Assembly: GCA_018268835.1 (NCBI GenBank)
Contig: JAFDVU010000015.1
Span: 1 to 60,616 of the forward strand
Source of the DNA: Acidobacteriota bacterium
GTDB lineage: Bacteria > Acidobacteriota > Terriglobia > Bryobacterales > Bryobacteraceae
DNA: 60,616 bases
Reading direction: 5' to 3'
Shown here: positions 36,160 to 44,889 of the stretch, in pieces
Position numbering within the stretch: position 1 is the first letter of the stretch
Layout of the letters: each line of letters opens with the position of its first letter
Notes under the pieces: generated by a model
The model's input: only the letters and a program-made list of their open reading frames with translations
What the model was told of the DNA's origin: nothing
Database searches by the model: none
Program-made: the position numbers and the translations under genes

Positions 36160-37671
36160 CTATTCGTGGGCTTTGCGGGTCAGTCCGTTGGTATCCAGGA
36201 TCTCGCGCACCTTCTCGATCAGCACGGCCGGCGTGAACGGCTTCTGCAGGAACGCCACCTTCGGCCGCAGAATACCGCTCTCGGTGAGCTCCGTGTCGGC
36301 GTGTCCCGACATATAGAGGACCTTAATGTCGACCCGCTTGCGCGTGACGCCGTCGGCCAGGTCACGGCCGCTCATCCCCGGCATGACCACGTCCGTGATC
36401 AGCAGGTGGATATCTCCGCGAAACGATTCCGCCAGCGCCAGCGCCGCCGCCGGACCTGCGGCATCGATCACCCGGTACCCGGCGCCCGCCAGAGACTCCC
36501 GCATCAGGTCGCGCACCATCTCCTCGTCCTCCACCAGGAGGATGGTCCCGGTGCCGCGTCCCGCCCGCTGTGCCAATGCCGGCGGTTCCACGGCCAGCGG
36601 CTGATCGATGCGCGGAAGGTAGACCTTCACCGAGGTTCCCTTGCCGGGCACGCTGTACACTTCCACGCTGCCCGCGCTTTGCTTGACAATGCTGAACACC
36701 GTGGAAAGTCCCAGCCCGGTGCCGTGCCCGCTGCTCTTGGTGGTGAAGAACGGCTCGAACAGGCGTGCCTGCGTCGCCTCGTCCATGCCGCTGCCGGTGT
36801 CGCTCACCTCGATCATGGTGTACAGGCCGGGCTTGGCCTCCAGGTGCCGCCCCTGGTAGTTCTCGCCCAGCCGTACATTGCCCGTGTCGATCTTCAAGGT
36901 GCCGCCGCGCGGCATGGCGTCGCGCGCGTTCACCACCAGGTTCATCAGCACCTGTTCGATCTGTCCGGCGTCGGCGCGCACCTGCCCCAGGTCGGAACGC
37001 AAATTCAAACGCAGGTCGATGTGCTCGCCGATCAGCCTGCGCAGCATGCTGCTCAGGCTGTCGATCAGGCGGTTGAGATCCAGCACCTTGGGCTGTACCA
37101 CCTGGCGGCGGCTGAACGTCAGCAGTTGTCCGGTGAGCGCCGCGGCGCGTTCCGCCGCCTTGAGAATCTGCTCCGCGGATCCGTGGTTCGGATCGCCCGG
37201 CGGGAGGTTGTTGAGGATGAGTTGGCTGTATCCCGTGATGATCGTGAGCAGGTTGTTGAAGTCGTGCGCCACGCCGCCGGCGAGCATACCGACGGCTTCC
37301 ATTTTGCGCGCCTGCCGCAGTTGCTCCTCAAGCATCCGCTGTCCGGTGACGTCGCTGAGCACCACCAGTTCGGCCCGCCGCGTGCCGTAGGCGAACGGCC
37401 GCGAGGTCATCGCGACCTCGATCAGCCGGCCGGAACGCGTGCGGTGCGTGTGGGCCGCGGCCGTGACCCCGATCTCCCCTCCGGCTTCGAGGTTCGCCAG
37501 CGCCATCCCGCGGAACTCTTCGCGCGCGTAGCCGTAGAGCTCCGACGCCGCGCGGTTGGCCTCGACGATTCGGCCCTCCCGCGCGTCGAACAGCCACATC
37601 GGTTGCGGGTGTTGCTCAAATAAGACCTGAAATTTACGGTTAATCCGGTGTTGCGATTCCTTGCTCGGCAT
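36160..37671 (-). CDS. PAS-domain hybrid histidine kinase with C-terminal receiver
   Basis: About 503 residues from ATG 37671 (MPSKESQHRINRKF). A PAS domain spans about 12-125 ('FEQHPQPMWLFDAREGRIVEANRAASELYGY'), followed by HisKA with 'GGVAHDFNNLLTIITGYSQ', HATPase ('FTTKSSGHGTGLGLSTVFSIV') and a receiver ('ILLVEDEEMVRDLM', 'LLITDVVMPGMSG', 'FLQKPFTP'). No transmembrane segment, so the sensor is cytoplasmic. Convergent with the bacteriohemerythrin gene with 27 bp between. A redox or O2 signal is possible but is inference only. Confidence 0.88.
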   Translation of the reverse strand: MPSKESQHRINRKFQVLFEQHPQPMWLFDAREGRIVEANRAASELYGYAREEFRGMALANLEAGGEIGVTAAAHTHRTRSGRLIEVAMTSRPFAYGTRRAELVVLSDVTGQRMLEEQLRQARKMEAVGMLAGGVAHDFNNLLTIITGYSQLILNNLPPGDPNHGSAEQILKAAERAAALTGQLLTFSRRQVVQPKVLDLNRLIDSLSSMLRRLIGEHIDLRLNLRSDLGQVRADAGQIEQVLMNLVVNARDAMPRGGTLKIDTGNVRLGENYQGRHLEAKPGLYTMIEVSDTGSGMDEATQARLFEPFFTTKSSGHGTGLGLSTVFSIVKQSAGSVEVYSVPGKGTSVKVYLPRIDQPLAVEPPALAQRAGRGTGTILLVEDEEMVRDLMRESLAGAGYRVIDAAGPAAALALAESFRGDIHLLITDVVMPGMSGRDLADGVTRKRVDIKVLYMSGHADTELTESGILRPKVAFLQKPFTPAVLIEKVREILDTNGLTRKAHE

Positions 37672-37705
37672 TTGCCCAGGCACCTCTTGAAGGAGGCCAA
37701 TCCTT

Positions 37706-37756
37706 ATGCCTACTGCACAAGAATACAGAGATATGGCTCGCGGACTCAACCGTTAA
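37706..37756 (+). other. Sixteen-codon ORF with strong ribosome-binding site
   Basis: ATG 37706 is preceded by GAAGGAGG with 9-nt spacing and encodes MPTAQEYRDMARGLNR before TAA. It lies in the 203-bp gap (37672-37874) between the hybrid kinase start and the ROK stop, opposite to both. The peptide resembles the N-terminus of a widespread class of small helical proteins beginning MPTAxEYRxMA, so it may be a degraded remnant. I see nothing else recognisable in the gap. Confidence 0.25.
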
Positions 37757-37874
37757 AGTAGGGCAGTTGTAGGAATGAATACACGCGCCAGTACTAAGGG
37801 TCCCGAAACTGCATCCGGTCAATCCGCCGGTGTGCACTTATGGGTACTAGCGGCTGCTAACCGATGTCATGGAA

Positions 37875-38726
37875 TCACCGGAGTTGCGACCGAGCCAGCG
37901 CCAGCGCGCCAAAAAGGACACTATCGTCCGAAAGAGCCGCCGGGACCACGTCGACCCGCGCCTTCGACCAGGCCGTGATCCGCCGCCCCAACTCCTCGCG
38001 CAGCGGCACGAACAGGCGATCCCCGGCCTTGGAAATCCCCCCGCCGATGACGATGCGCGCCGGATTCAGCAGCATGATCGCCGCCTTCAGCCCGAGCGCC
38101 AGGTCGACCACGTATTCGCGCACGAACGCCGCATCCATCAGCAATTCCGCCGCGCTCCGGCCGTGATCCCGTTGCAGCCACAGCCCGCAGCACATCCGTT
38201 CCAGGCACCCGCGCGCGCCGCACAGGCACTCCGGCCCGTCCGGCCGCACCGTGAGGTGTCCGATCTCGCCGCCGTAGGAATCGGCGCCGCGCCACACGCG
38301 CCCGTCTTCCACGATCCCGCCTCCGATGCCGGTGGAGAGCGTCATGTAGAACAGCGGCGAAGCGCCGCGTCCGGCTCCGTACAATGCTTCCCCCATCGCA
38401 CCCACGTTGGCGTCGTTGTCCATCACCGTGGGAGCGCCGGCGGCATCGGCGACGAAGTCGCACAGGTCGAAATCGCGCCAGCCTCCCACATGGGTGGAGA
38501 GCACCACGCGCTGTGCCGCGAAGTTCACCGGTCCGCCGAACCCGATGCCGCAGCCCTCGAAGCGCAAATCCGCGCGCCATGCGCCCACGATTCCGGCGAT
38601 CTGCGCCGTCATCCATTCGCGCCCGCCGGCCGAATCGGTGGCCCGCGATTCACGCCTCACCATGCGGTCGCCGTCGAAGGCGGCCATGCTGAACTTCGTG
38701 CCGCCGATGTCGATTGCCAGAATCAT
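37875..38726 (-). CDS. ROK-family sugar kinase (glucokinase-like)
   Basis: 283 residues. The ATP-binding phosphate-1 loop is 'AIDIGGTKFSMAAFDG' at residues 4-19. The ROK zinc motif is 'ECLCGARGCLE' with the preceding catalytic-region 'GGEIGHLTV', and 'MDNDANVGAMGE' carries the catalytic Asp. No N-terminal HTH, so this is an enzyme rather than a ROK repressor. The ATG at 38726 has GAGG six bases upstream, better than the upstream ATG at 38738. It phosphorylates a hexose, probably glucose or a related sugar, with ATP in the cytoplasm. It diverges from the CHASE3 kinase. Confidence 0.88.
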   Translation of the reverse strand: MILAIDIGGTKFSMAAFDGDRMVRRESRATDSAGGREWMTAQIAGIVGAWRADLRFEGCGIGFGGPVNFAAQRVVLSTHVGGWRDFDLCDFVADAAGAPTVMDNDANVGAMGEALYGAGRGASPLFYMTLSTGIGGGIVEDGRVWRGADSYGGEIGHLTVRPDGPECLCGARGCLERMCCGLWLQRDHGRSAAELLMDAAFVREYVVDLALGLKAAIMLLNPARIVIGGGISKAGDRLFVPLREELGRRITAWSKARVDVVPAALSDDSVLFGALALARSQLR

Positions 38727-38827
38727 CCGAGCCCTCATCAGAATTTTCGGATCCCCGATGCTCCGGCGCGCCTGCACCGAGGACACTCCAATGTAGCAAA
38801 GGACTGATACGCTGATTCGTAGACCTT

Positions 38828-41032
38828 ATGAAGCGCATCGGCCCCCAGATACTGGGTGGTTCCCGTACCCTTGCTCCCGGTATCGCGATCGTCATTGTGG
38901 TCGCCATGGGGGTCTATTCGTGGCTCGACGGCGAAGCGTACCGTGCCGCCGCCGAGAAGGCGGAACAATCGCGCGCTGCGGTGGAACGGATCGAATCCGC
39001 GGTCTACCTGCTGGTGGAGGCCGAGAGCGGACAGCGCGGCTACCTTCTCACCGCCGACCCCGTCTACCTCGAATCCTACAACCAGGCTCGCCCGCGCATC
39101 GCGCAACTCGAAGCGGCCATGCGCAGCGCGCCCTCCGCGGATCCGGAAGACGCCGTGCGGCTCGACGATCTCATCGACGCCAAACTCGCGGAGATGGCGC
39201 ACACCATCGAGGTGCGCCGCTCCGGCGACGTCGAAGCCGCCCTCGCCATCGTGCGCACCCAGAGGGGCCGTGTTGCCATGGACCGGATTCGCGCCCTGGC
39301 TACCCACGTCGCCGAAGGCGAGAATCAGCAGTACCGTGCGCTCACGGCCTCGGCCCTGCGTCACGGCTACAAGACCCGCATCCTGATCCTCGGCGGCGCC
39401 ATTATGCTGGCGCTGCTGTTGTGGTTCAGCAATCGCCGCGTCAACCTGCTGTTGGGCGCACAGCGCCAATTGATCGGCGACCTGGACCGCAGCCGCGAGC
39501 AGGAGGCGCGCGGCAAGGCGGCGCTGGATGCGATCCTCCGCGGCATCGGGGACGCGGTGATCGCGACCGATACCACGGGCCGCATCCGCTTCATCAACCG
39601 CGTGGCCGAGCACCTGACCCGCTGGAGCAGCGCGCAGGCCGAAGACCGCGCTTTGAACGAGGTCTTCCGCGTGTTCGACGAAGCCGGCGGCGCGCCCGCG
39701 CCCGATCTCTCCCGCCGCCTGCTGCGCCAGAGTGGAGAAACCGCCGTCAGCGGATCCTTCCTGCTGGAGGCGCGCGACGGCGGCCGCATCCCGGTCGAGT
39801 ACAGCGGCGCCCCCATGCACAACGCGCAGGGCGCCGCTACCGGCGTTGCCATCGTGTTCCGCGACGTCACCGCGCGGCGGCAGCTTGAGGAGCAGTTGCG
39901 CCAGTCCCAAAAACTGGAGGCCGTGGGCCAACTCGCCGGCGGCATCGCGCACGATTTCAATAACCTGCTCACCGTGATCGAAGGCTACGCCGAAATGATG
40001 CGCTCCGACCTGCCCGAAGACAGCCCCTGGCGGGATCCGACGCAGGAGATCCTGGTCGCCGCCCAGCGCGCCGCCTCCCTCACCCGGCAGTTGCTGGCCT
40101 TCAGCCGCCGGCAGGTGCTGCAGCCCATCCGGCTCAACCTCAACGACAACGTGACCGCCACCTTGCGCATGCTCGCCCGCCTCCTGGGCGAGAACATCGA
40201 GGTGCTGACCCGGCCCGCCCCCGGCCTCTGGGACGTGCTGGCCGACCCCGGTCAGATCGACCAGATCATCGTCAACCTGGCGGTCAACGCCCGCGACGCC
40301 ATGCCCCACGGCGGAAGCCTCACCATCGAGACCGCCAACCTCGAACTCGACGCCGTGGAGGCCGCGCATTTTCCCGAGATGTCCGCCGGACGCTGGGTCC
40401 GCCTCTCGCTCACCGATACCGGTCACGGCATGGACGCGCGCACACGCTTGCGCATCTTCGAGCCGTTTTTCACCACCAAGGAGATCGGCCGCGGCACCGG
40501 ACTCGGCCTCTCCACGGTCTACGGCATCGTCAAGCAGAGCGGCGGCCACATCCAGGTGGAGAGCGAACCCGGCATGGGCGCGACCTTTTCCATCTTCCTG
40601 CCCGCGACCCTGGAGCCGGCCGTGGCCGCGGCACCCGCCTCCGCGAAATCCGGGTTGCAGGTGGCCGGTGAAGTTGTGCTGGTGGTGGAGGACGATGACA
40701 AGGTCCGCTCCCTGGTGACCTCCATGCTCAAAAGCCTGGGCTACCGCGTGCTCTCACCTGCCACTCCGGAACTGGCGCTGGGCATGTGCGCGGACCGCGC
40801 CATCGAAATCGATCTTCTGCTCACCGACATGGTGCTGCCCCACATCGACGGCATCGCCGTGGCGCAACAGGTGACCCTCCTGCGGCCTGGGGTCAAGGTG
40901 CTGTTCATGTCCGGCTACACCGAGCATCCCGTGTTGCAGCGTCCGGGTGTGGAAACCCGCGCGTTCCTGCACAAACCCTTCACCAAGTCGGCGCTGGCAG
41001 CCAAGGTGCGGGAGGCGCTGGAGAGCGATTAA
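38828..41032 (+). CDS. CHASE3/PAS hybrid histidine kinase with C-terminal receiver
   Basis: 734 residues. Membrane segment about 17-35, CHASE3 periplasmic domain about 40-175 ('VYLLVEAESGQRGYLLTADPVYLESYNQAR'), second membrane segment about 183-202, PAS about 225-345 ('ILRGIGDAVIATDTTGRIRFINRVAEHLTRWS'). HisKA follows with 'GGIAHDFNNLLTVIEGYAE', then HATPase with 'FTTKEIGRGTGLGLSTVYGIVKQS' and receiver with 'LLLTDMVLPHIDG'. No Hpt or DNA-binding regulator is adjacent. The kinase core is very like those of the other two hybrid kinases in this window, suggesting lineage-specific duplication with different sensors. Confidence 0.9.
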   Translation: MKRIGPQILGGSRTLAPGIAIVIVVAMGVYSWLDGEAYRAAAEKAEQSRAAVERIESAVYLLVEAESGQRGYLLTADPVYLESYNQARPRIAQLEAAMRSAPSADPEDAVRLDDLIDAKLAEMAHTIEVRRSGDVEAALAIVRTQRGRVAMDRIRALATHVAEGENQQYRALTASALRHGYKTRILILGGAIMLALLLWFSNRRVNLLLGAQRQLIGDLDRSREQEARGKAALDAILRGIGDAVIATDTTGRIRFINRVAEHLTRWSSAQAEDRALNEVFRVFDEAGGAPAPDLSRRLLRQSGETAVSGSFLLEARDGGRIPVEYSGAPMHNAQGAATGVAIVFRDVTARRQLEEQLRQSQKLEAVGQLAGGIAHDFNNLLTVIEGYAEMMRSDLPEDSPWRDPTQEILVAAQRAASLTRQLLAFSRRQVLQPIRLNLNDNVTATLRMLARLLGENIEVLTRPAPGLWDVLADPGQIDQIIVNLAVNARDAMPHGGSLTIETANLELDAVEAAHFPEMSAGRWVRLSLTDTGHGMDARTRLRIFEPFFTTKEIGRGTGLGLSTVYGIVKQSGGHIQVESEPGMGATFSIFLPATLEPAVAAAPASAKSGLQVAGEVVLVVEDDDKVRSLVTSMLKSLGYRVLSPATPELALGMCADRAIEIDLLLTDMVLPHIDGIAVAQQVTLLRPGVKVLFMSGYTEHPVLQRPGVETRAFLHKPFTKSALAAKVREALESD

Positions 41033-41057
41033 CGGGAGTGAAATGGAGCCGGCCGCG

Positions 41058-42464
41058 TCACTCCAGGTTCAAGCCCAGGAAGTTCTTCGCGTTGCCGTAG
41101 CAGATGCCGTGGATCAGCGGCCCCAGCAGATCGTCGCGGTCAGGCAGTTCGCCGTGCTCCACGTCGCGGCCGATCAGGTCGCACAATACCCTGCGGAAGT
41201 ATTCGTGCCGCGGGTAGGACATGAACGACCGCGAATCCGTCAGCATCCCCAGGAAGCGCGAGAAGAGCCCGCAGTTGGACAGCGCGTTCATCTGCCACTG
41301 CATGGCTTCCTTCTGGTCCAGGAACCACCAGCCGCTGCCGAACTGAATCTTGCCCGCGGTCACGCCGTCCTGGAAGTTGCCGATCATGGTCGCCAGCACG
41401 TAGTTGTCCGCCGGATTCAGGTTGTAGACCACGATCTTGGGCAGCGCGTTCTCCTGGTCTAGCGCGTCCAGGTAGTTGCCCAGCGCGTCGGCCTGCGGCC
41501 AGTCGCCGATCGAATCCCATCCCGTATCCGGACCCATCTGGCGGAAGCGCCGCGTGTTGTTGTTGCGCCGCGCTCCCAGGTGCAGTTGCTTGGTCCAGCC
41601 CTTTTCCGCATCGAGCCTCCCGAACACCAGCATCATGTACGATGCAAAGCGGCGGTGCTCCTCGGGCGTGGCCGCGTGGCCGGAGCGCGCGCGTCCGAAG
41701 ATCGCGCCCGCTTCCCGGTCGCTCGGGAAATCGCCGTAGGCGTGGCACAGGCCGTGATCGCTCAACCGCCCGCCCATCTCGTGGAAGTAGTCGTGGCGCT
41801 TCCTGAGCGCGCCGACGCAATCGTTCAGGGTCGCGATGTGCGTGTTGCTCGCCGCGGCCAGCGCATCCACCCAGGGATTGAAAATCTCCGGTGCGTGCAC
41901 GTTCAGCGCCTTGTCCGGACGGAAGGTCGGGAAGACTTTCGTGGCCAGGCCGGAGGCCGCGATCGCCTTGTGATACCGCAGATCGTCGGTGGGATCGTCC
42001 GTGGTGCAGACCGCCTTCACCCGGAATTTGCCCAGGATCCCGTGCGCCGTCAGTTCGTGGTCGGAGAGCACCGCGTTGGCCCGATCCCACACCGCCGGCG
42101 CGCTGGCTTCATCCAGCAGATGATCGATGCCGAAGTAGCGCTTCAACTCCAGGTGCGTCCAGTGGTAAAGCGGATTGCGCAGCGTCGCCGGCACGGTCCG
42201 CGCCCACGCCAGGAATTTTTCGTAAGGCGCCGCATCGCCCGTGCAATAGCGCTCCTCAATTCCGTTGGCCCGCATGGCGCGCCACTTGTAGTGGTCGCCT
42301 TCCAGCCAGATCTCGAACAGATTGGCGAAGCGCCGGTTCTCCGCGACGTCCTTCGGCGGCAAATGGCAGTGGTAGTCCAGAATCGGCGGCTCCACGGCAT
42401 GCTCGTGATACAGCCGCTGCGCCGTCTTCGTAGTCAGCAGAAAATTCTCGTGAATGAATGACAT
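41058..42464 (-). CDS. uxaC: Glucuronate isomerase
   Basis: 468 residues, the usual UxaC length (about 470). The metal-site motif 'ILDYHCHLPPKD' near residue 30 and blocks 'LYHWTHLELKRYFGI', 'CTTDDPTDDLRYHKAI', 'LHLGARRNNNTRRFR' and 'PRHEYFRRVLCDLIGRDVEHGE' are typical. It interconverts D-glucuronate with D-fructuronate (and D-galacturonate with D-tagaturonate) in the cytoplasm. No other hexuronate genes are adjacent. ATG 42464 has GAGGT nine bases upstream. Convergent with the CHASE3 kinase. Glucuronate released by the CE15 esterase region of this window would feed this step after further hydrolysis. Confidence 0.95.
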   Translation of the reverse strand: MSFIHENFLLTTKTAQRLYHEHAVEPPILDYHCHLPPKDVAENRRFANLFEIWLEGDHYKWRAMRANGIEERYCTGDAAPYEKFLAWARTVPATLRNPLYHWTHLELKRYFGIDHLLDEASAPAVWDRANAVLSDHELTAHGILGKFRVKAVCTTDDPTDDLRYHKAIAASGLATKVFPTFRPDKALNVHAPEIFNPWVDALAAASNTHIATLNDCVGALRKRHDYFHEMGGRLSDHGLCHAYGDFPSDREAGAIFGRARSGHAATPEEHRRFASYMMLVFGRLDAEKGWTKQLHLGARRNNNTRRFRQMGPDTGWDSIGDWPQADALGNYLDALDQENALPKIVVYNLNPADNYVLATMIGNFQDGVTAGKIQFGSGWWFLDQKEAMQWQMNALSNCGLFSRFLGMLTDSRSFMSYPRHEYFRRVLCDLIGRDVEHGELPDRDDLLGPLIHGICYGNAKNFLGLNLE

Positions 42465-42482
42465 GGGGCGGTAGACCTCGAT

Positions 42483-42496
42483 TGAAACACATTTCA
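42483..42496. promoter_or_regulatory. Short inverted repeat upstream of uxaC, candidate operator
   Basis: TGAAA CACA TTTCA: five-base arms around four bases, ending 19 bp before the uxaC start. Similar TGAAAC/GTTTCA dyads are used by KdgR and some LacI-family regulators of uronate and sugar genes, so a catabolic operator is plausible. It is short and could be chance. Confidence 0.35.
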
Positions 42497-42537
42497 CCGC
42501 TGCCGGACGCCCCGCTCCGGCCGGCCTGTTCGCCCGG

Positions 42538-43317
42538 CTACGGCTGCTTGGGCGGCGCGATCTCCAGCAGTTCAACCTCGAAAATCAGCGTGGATCCACC
42601 CGGGATCGAAGGGTTGCCGCGATCGCCGTATGCGAGCGACGACGGGCATACCAACTGGCTCTTGCCGCCCACTTTCATCTTCTGTACCCCCTCCGTCCAG
42701 CAGGCGATCACGCCGTTGAGTGGGAACTGTGCCGGCTCGCCGCGCTTATACGAACTGTCGAACTCGGTCCCGCTGACCAGCGTGCCGCGATAATTCACCT
42801 TCACTGTATCGGTGGCTTTCGGTGACCCGCCCGTGCCCGGACGCAGTTCCTTGTAGATCAGCCCCGATTCGGTCTTGACCGCGCCCGGTTCCGCCGCCGC
42901 CTTGACCAGGTAAGCCTCCGAAGAAGCCTTGATGCGTGCCTGCCCCAGCGTCTGGATCTTCGGCCCCCACTCGTCGAGCGAGACCTCCGGCTTGTTCGCC
43001 GCGGCGTCGGTGATGGCGCGTTTCACCAGGTCCAGGTCCGCCGGGCTGAGATTGAACGCGCTCAGCGACCGGTAGATCGAAAGTCCGATCGAATAGATGG
43101 TCTTCTGCTCGTCCGTGGTCAACGCGGGCTCCGCCGGTTTCGCGGCCGGCTTGGGCGCGGCCTTGGTTGCGGCCTTGGTTGCCGGCCTCACCGCGGGATG
43201 GGCGGCGCCGGTGGCCGGAGCCTTCGTCGGCGCGGCGGGGGCTTTCGCCGGCGCTTTGGCCGGGGGGGCGGTCTGAGCCAGCACAATCGCCGGCACGAGG
43301 AGCAGGAGAAAACGCAT
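42538..43317 (-). CDS. FKBP-type peptidyl-prolyl cis-trans isomerase, exported
   Basis: 259 residues. A signal peptide (MRFLLLLVPAIVLAQ) is followed by a long Ala/Pro/Lys linker (about 16-62) with repeated KAPA units. An FKBP N-terminal helical dimerisation region comes next (about 65-150, 'DEQKTIYSIGLSIYRSLSAFNLSPADLDLVKRAI'), then the FKBP catalytic domain (about 165-257, 'VKVNYRGTLVSGTEFDSSYKRGEPAQFPLNGVIACWTEGVQKMKVGGKSQLVCP'). This is the FkpA/Mip layout: a periplasmic or outer-membrane folding factor. The basic linker may span cell wall or bind polyanions. Divergent from the NtrC-like regulator. Confidence 0.92.
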   Translation of the reverse strand: MRFLLLLVPAIVLAQTAPPAKAPAKAPAAPTKAPATGAAHPAVRPATKAATKAAPKPAAKPAEPALTTDEQKTIYSIGLSIYRSLSAFNLSPADLDLVKRAITDAAANKPEVSLDEWGPKIQTLGQARIKASSEAYLVKAAAEPGAVKTESGLIYKELRPGTGGSPKATDTVKVNYRGTLVSGTEFDSSYKRGEPAQFPLNGVIACWTEGVQKMKVGGKSQLVCPSSLAYGDRGNPSIPGGSTLIFEVELLEIAPPKQP

Positions 43318-43398
43318 CTTCTGAGAGTAACACCGCGCGCCGGCGCCGCTTTGTGGAAGCGCAATCTGGCCCGGCGCCGCTCCCCACCGCGGGCGCGC

Positions 43399-43415
43399 TG
43401 TCCCATTTCCGGACA
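43399..43415. promoter_or_regulatory. Dyad TGTCC-N7-GGACA, candidate enhancer site for the NtrC-like activator
   Basis: TGTCC (43399-43403) and GGACA (43411-43415) form an inverted repeat about 85 bp upstream of the predicted sigma-54 start, the usual distance for a bacterial enhancer-binding protein. It lies in the divergent region between the FKBP gene and the NtrC-like gene. Confidence 0.4.
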
Positions 43416-43468
43416 CTCCCGCGAGTGCTACCGTAGTAATAACCGCCCAAAGGACAGTAACTTACATG

Positions 43469-43483
43469 TGGCCCTGCAAATGC
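43469..43483 (+). promoter_or_regulatory. Possible sigma-54 promoter before the NtrC-like gene
   Basis: TGGCCC-N5-ATGC keeps the invariant GG and GC exactly ten bases apart (consensus TGGCAC-N5-TTGC). Transcription would begin near 43494, sixteen bases before ATG 43510. If translation really begins at ATG 43480 this site would be inside the gene. Confidence 0.35.
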
Positions 43484-43509
43484 CCCATGAATCCGCCGCG
43501 GCACACGCA

Positions 43510-44880
43510 ATGATGAAATCCGATTCCCGCTCGCCCTGCATTCTGATCGCCGACGATCAGCCGGACGTCCTCGAAGCGCTTCGCTTCCTGATTAAGGGCG
43601 AGGGCTACCAGGCCGTGCCCGTGACATCGCCCGCCGCCGTCGCCGCCGAGGTCGAGTCGCGCGATTTCGACGCCGTCCTCATGGACCTCAACTACACCCG
43701 CGACACCACCAGCGGGCAGGAAGGCCTCGAACTGCTCAACCGCATCCAGATGCTGGACAGCACCCTGCCGGTCATCGTGATGACCGCCTGGGGCAGCGTC
43801 GAACTCGCGGTGGAGGCCATGCGGCGCGGCGCGCGCGACTTCATTCAGAAGCCGTGGGACAATGCCCGCCTCTCCGCCATCCTCAAGACCCAGATCGAAC
43901 TCGGCCGCGCGCTGCGCAAAGGCCAGCGCCTGGAAGCCGAGAATCGCGCCCTGCGCGCCGAGCGCTTCCCGCAGATCATCGCGCAGTCGGCCGCCATGCG
44001 CCCGGTGCTCGACGTGATCTCGCGCGTCGGCCCTTCCGACGCCAACGTCCTCATCACCGGTGAAAACGGCACCGGCAAGGGACTCGTCGCCCAGACCCTG
44101 CACTCGGTCTCGCTGCGCTCCACCCGCCCCCTGGTCACGGTGAACACAGGTGGGCTCGCCGAAGGCGTCTTTGAAAGCGAGCTCTTCGGCCACGTCAAGG
44201 GCGCGTTCACCGACGCCAAGAGCGACCGCGTGGGCCGCTTCGAAATGGCCGACGGCGGCACGCTGTTCCTCGATGAAATCGCCAACATCTCCCAGGCGCT
44301 GCAGGCGAAACTGCTGCGCACGCTCGAAACCGGCGATTTCGAGCGCGTCGGTTCGTCGAAGACGCGCCGCGTGGATGTCCGCGTCTTCTCCGCCACCAAC
44401 GCCGACCTCGCCCATGAAGTCGCCGGGAACCGCTTCCGCCAGGACCTGCTCTTCCGCCTGAACACCATCGAAATCCGCCTGCCCCCGCTGCGCGACCGCC
44501 GCGAAGATATCCCGGTACTGTCCGCGCACTTCCTGCGCGCGCACTGCGAACACTACCGCAAGGGCCTCACAGGTTTCGACGAAGGAGCCATCAAGGCGCT
44601 GCTGGCCCATTCCTGGCCCGGCAACGTGCGCGAACTCGATCACGCCGTGGAGCGCGCCGTCCTCATGGCGCAGGGCGACATGGTGCGCGCCGCCGACCTC
44701 GGACTCCGCGCCGGCCGCGAAGGTCCGCCGAAGCTCGAGGAGATGAGCCTCGAGGAAGTGGAGGCCCTGCTCATCAAGAAGGCGCTGGCCCGCTTCAGCG
44801 GCAACGTCAGCCACGCCGCCAACGCGCTCGGGCTCAGCCGTAGCGCGCTCTACCGGCGTCTCCAGCGATACGGTCTGTAG
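43510..44880 (+). CDS. NtrC-family sigma-54-dependent response regulator
   Basis: About 456 residues from ATG 43510; ATG 43480 is possible. The receiver at 8-125 has the acidic pair D15-D16, phospho-acceptor D59 ('VLMDLNY') and 'DFIQKPW'. The AAA+ domain has Walker A GENGTGKG (usual GESGTGKE), Walker B 'GGTLFLDEI' and GAFTDA in place of the sigma-54-contacting GAFTGA. The C-terminal Fis-type HTH is 'SGNVSHAANALGLSRSALYRRLQRYGL'. The F and T that touch sigma-54 are retained. Followed by its NtrY-like kinase after nine bases. It probably activates envelope or transport genes; the downstream Oar receptor is a candidate target. Confidence 0.9.
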   Translation: MMKSDSRSPCILIADDQPDVLEALRFLIKGEGYQAVPVTSPAAVAAEVESRDFDAVLMDLNYTRDTTSGQEGLELLNRIQMLDSTLPVIVMTAWGSVELAVEAMRRGARDFIQKPWDNARLSAILKTQIELGRALRKGQRLEAENRALRAERFPQIIAQSAAMRPVLDVISRVGPSDANVLITGENGTGKGLVAQTLHSVSLRSTRPLVTVNTGGLAEGVFESELFGHVKGAFTDAKSDRVGRFEMADGGTLFLDEIANISQALQAKLLRTLETGDFERVGSSKTRRVDVRVFSATNADLAHEVAGNRFRQDLLFRLNTIEIRLPPLRDRREDIPVLSAHFLRAHCEHYRKGLTGFDEGAIKALLAHSWPGNVRELDHAVERAVLMAQGDMVRAADLGLRAGREGPPKLEEMSLEEVEALLIKKALARFSGNVSHAANALGLSRSALYRRLQRYGL

Positions 44881-44889
44881 CGCACCGCC

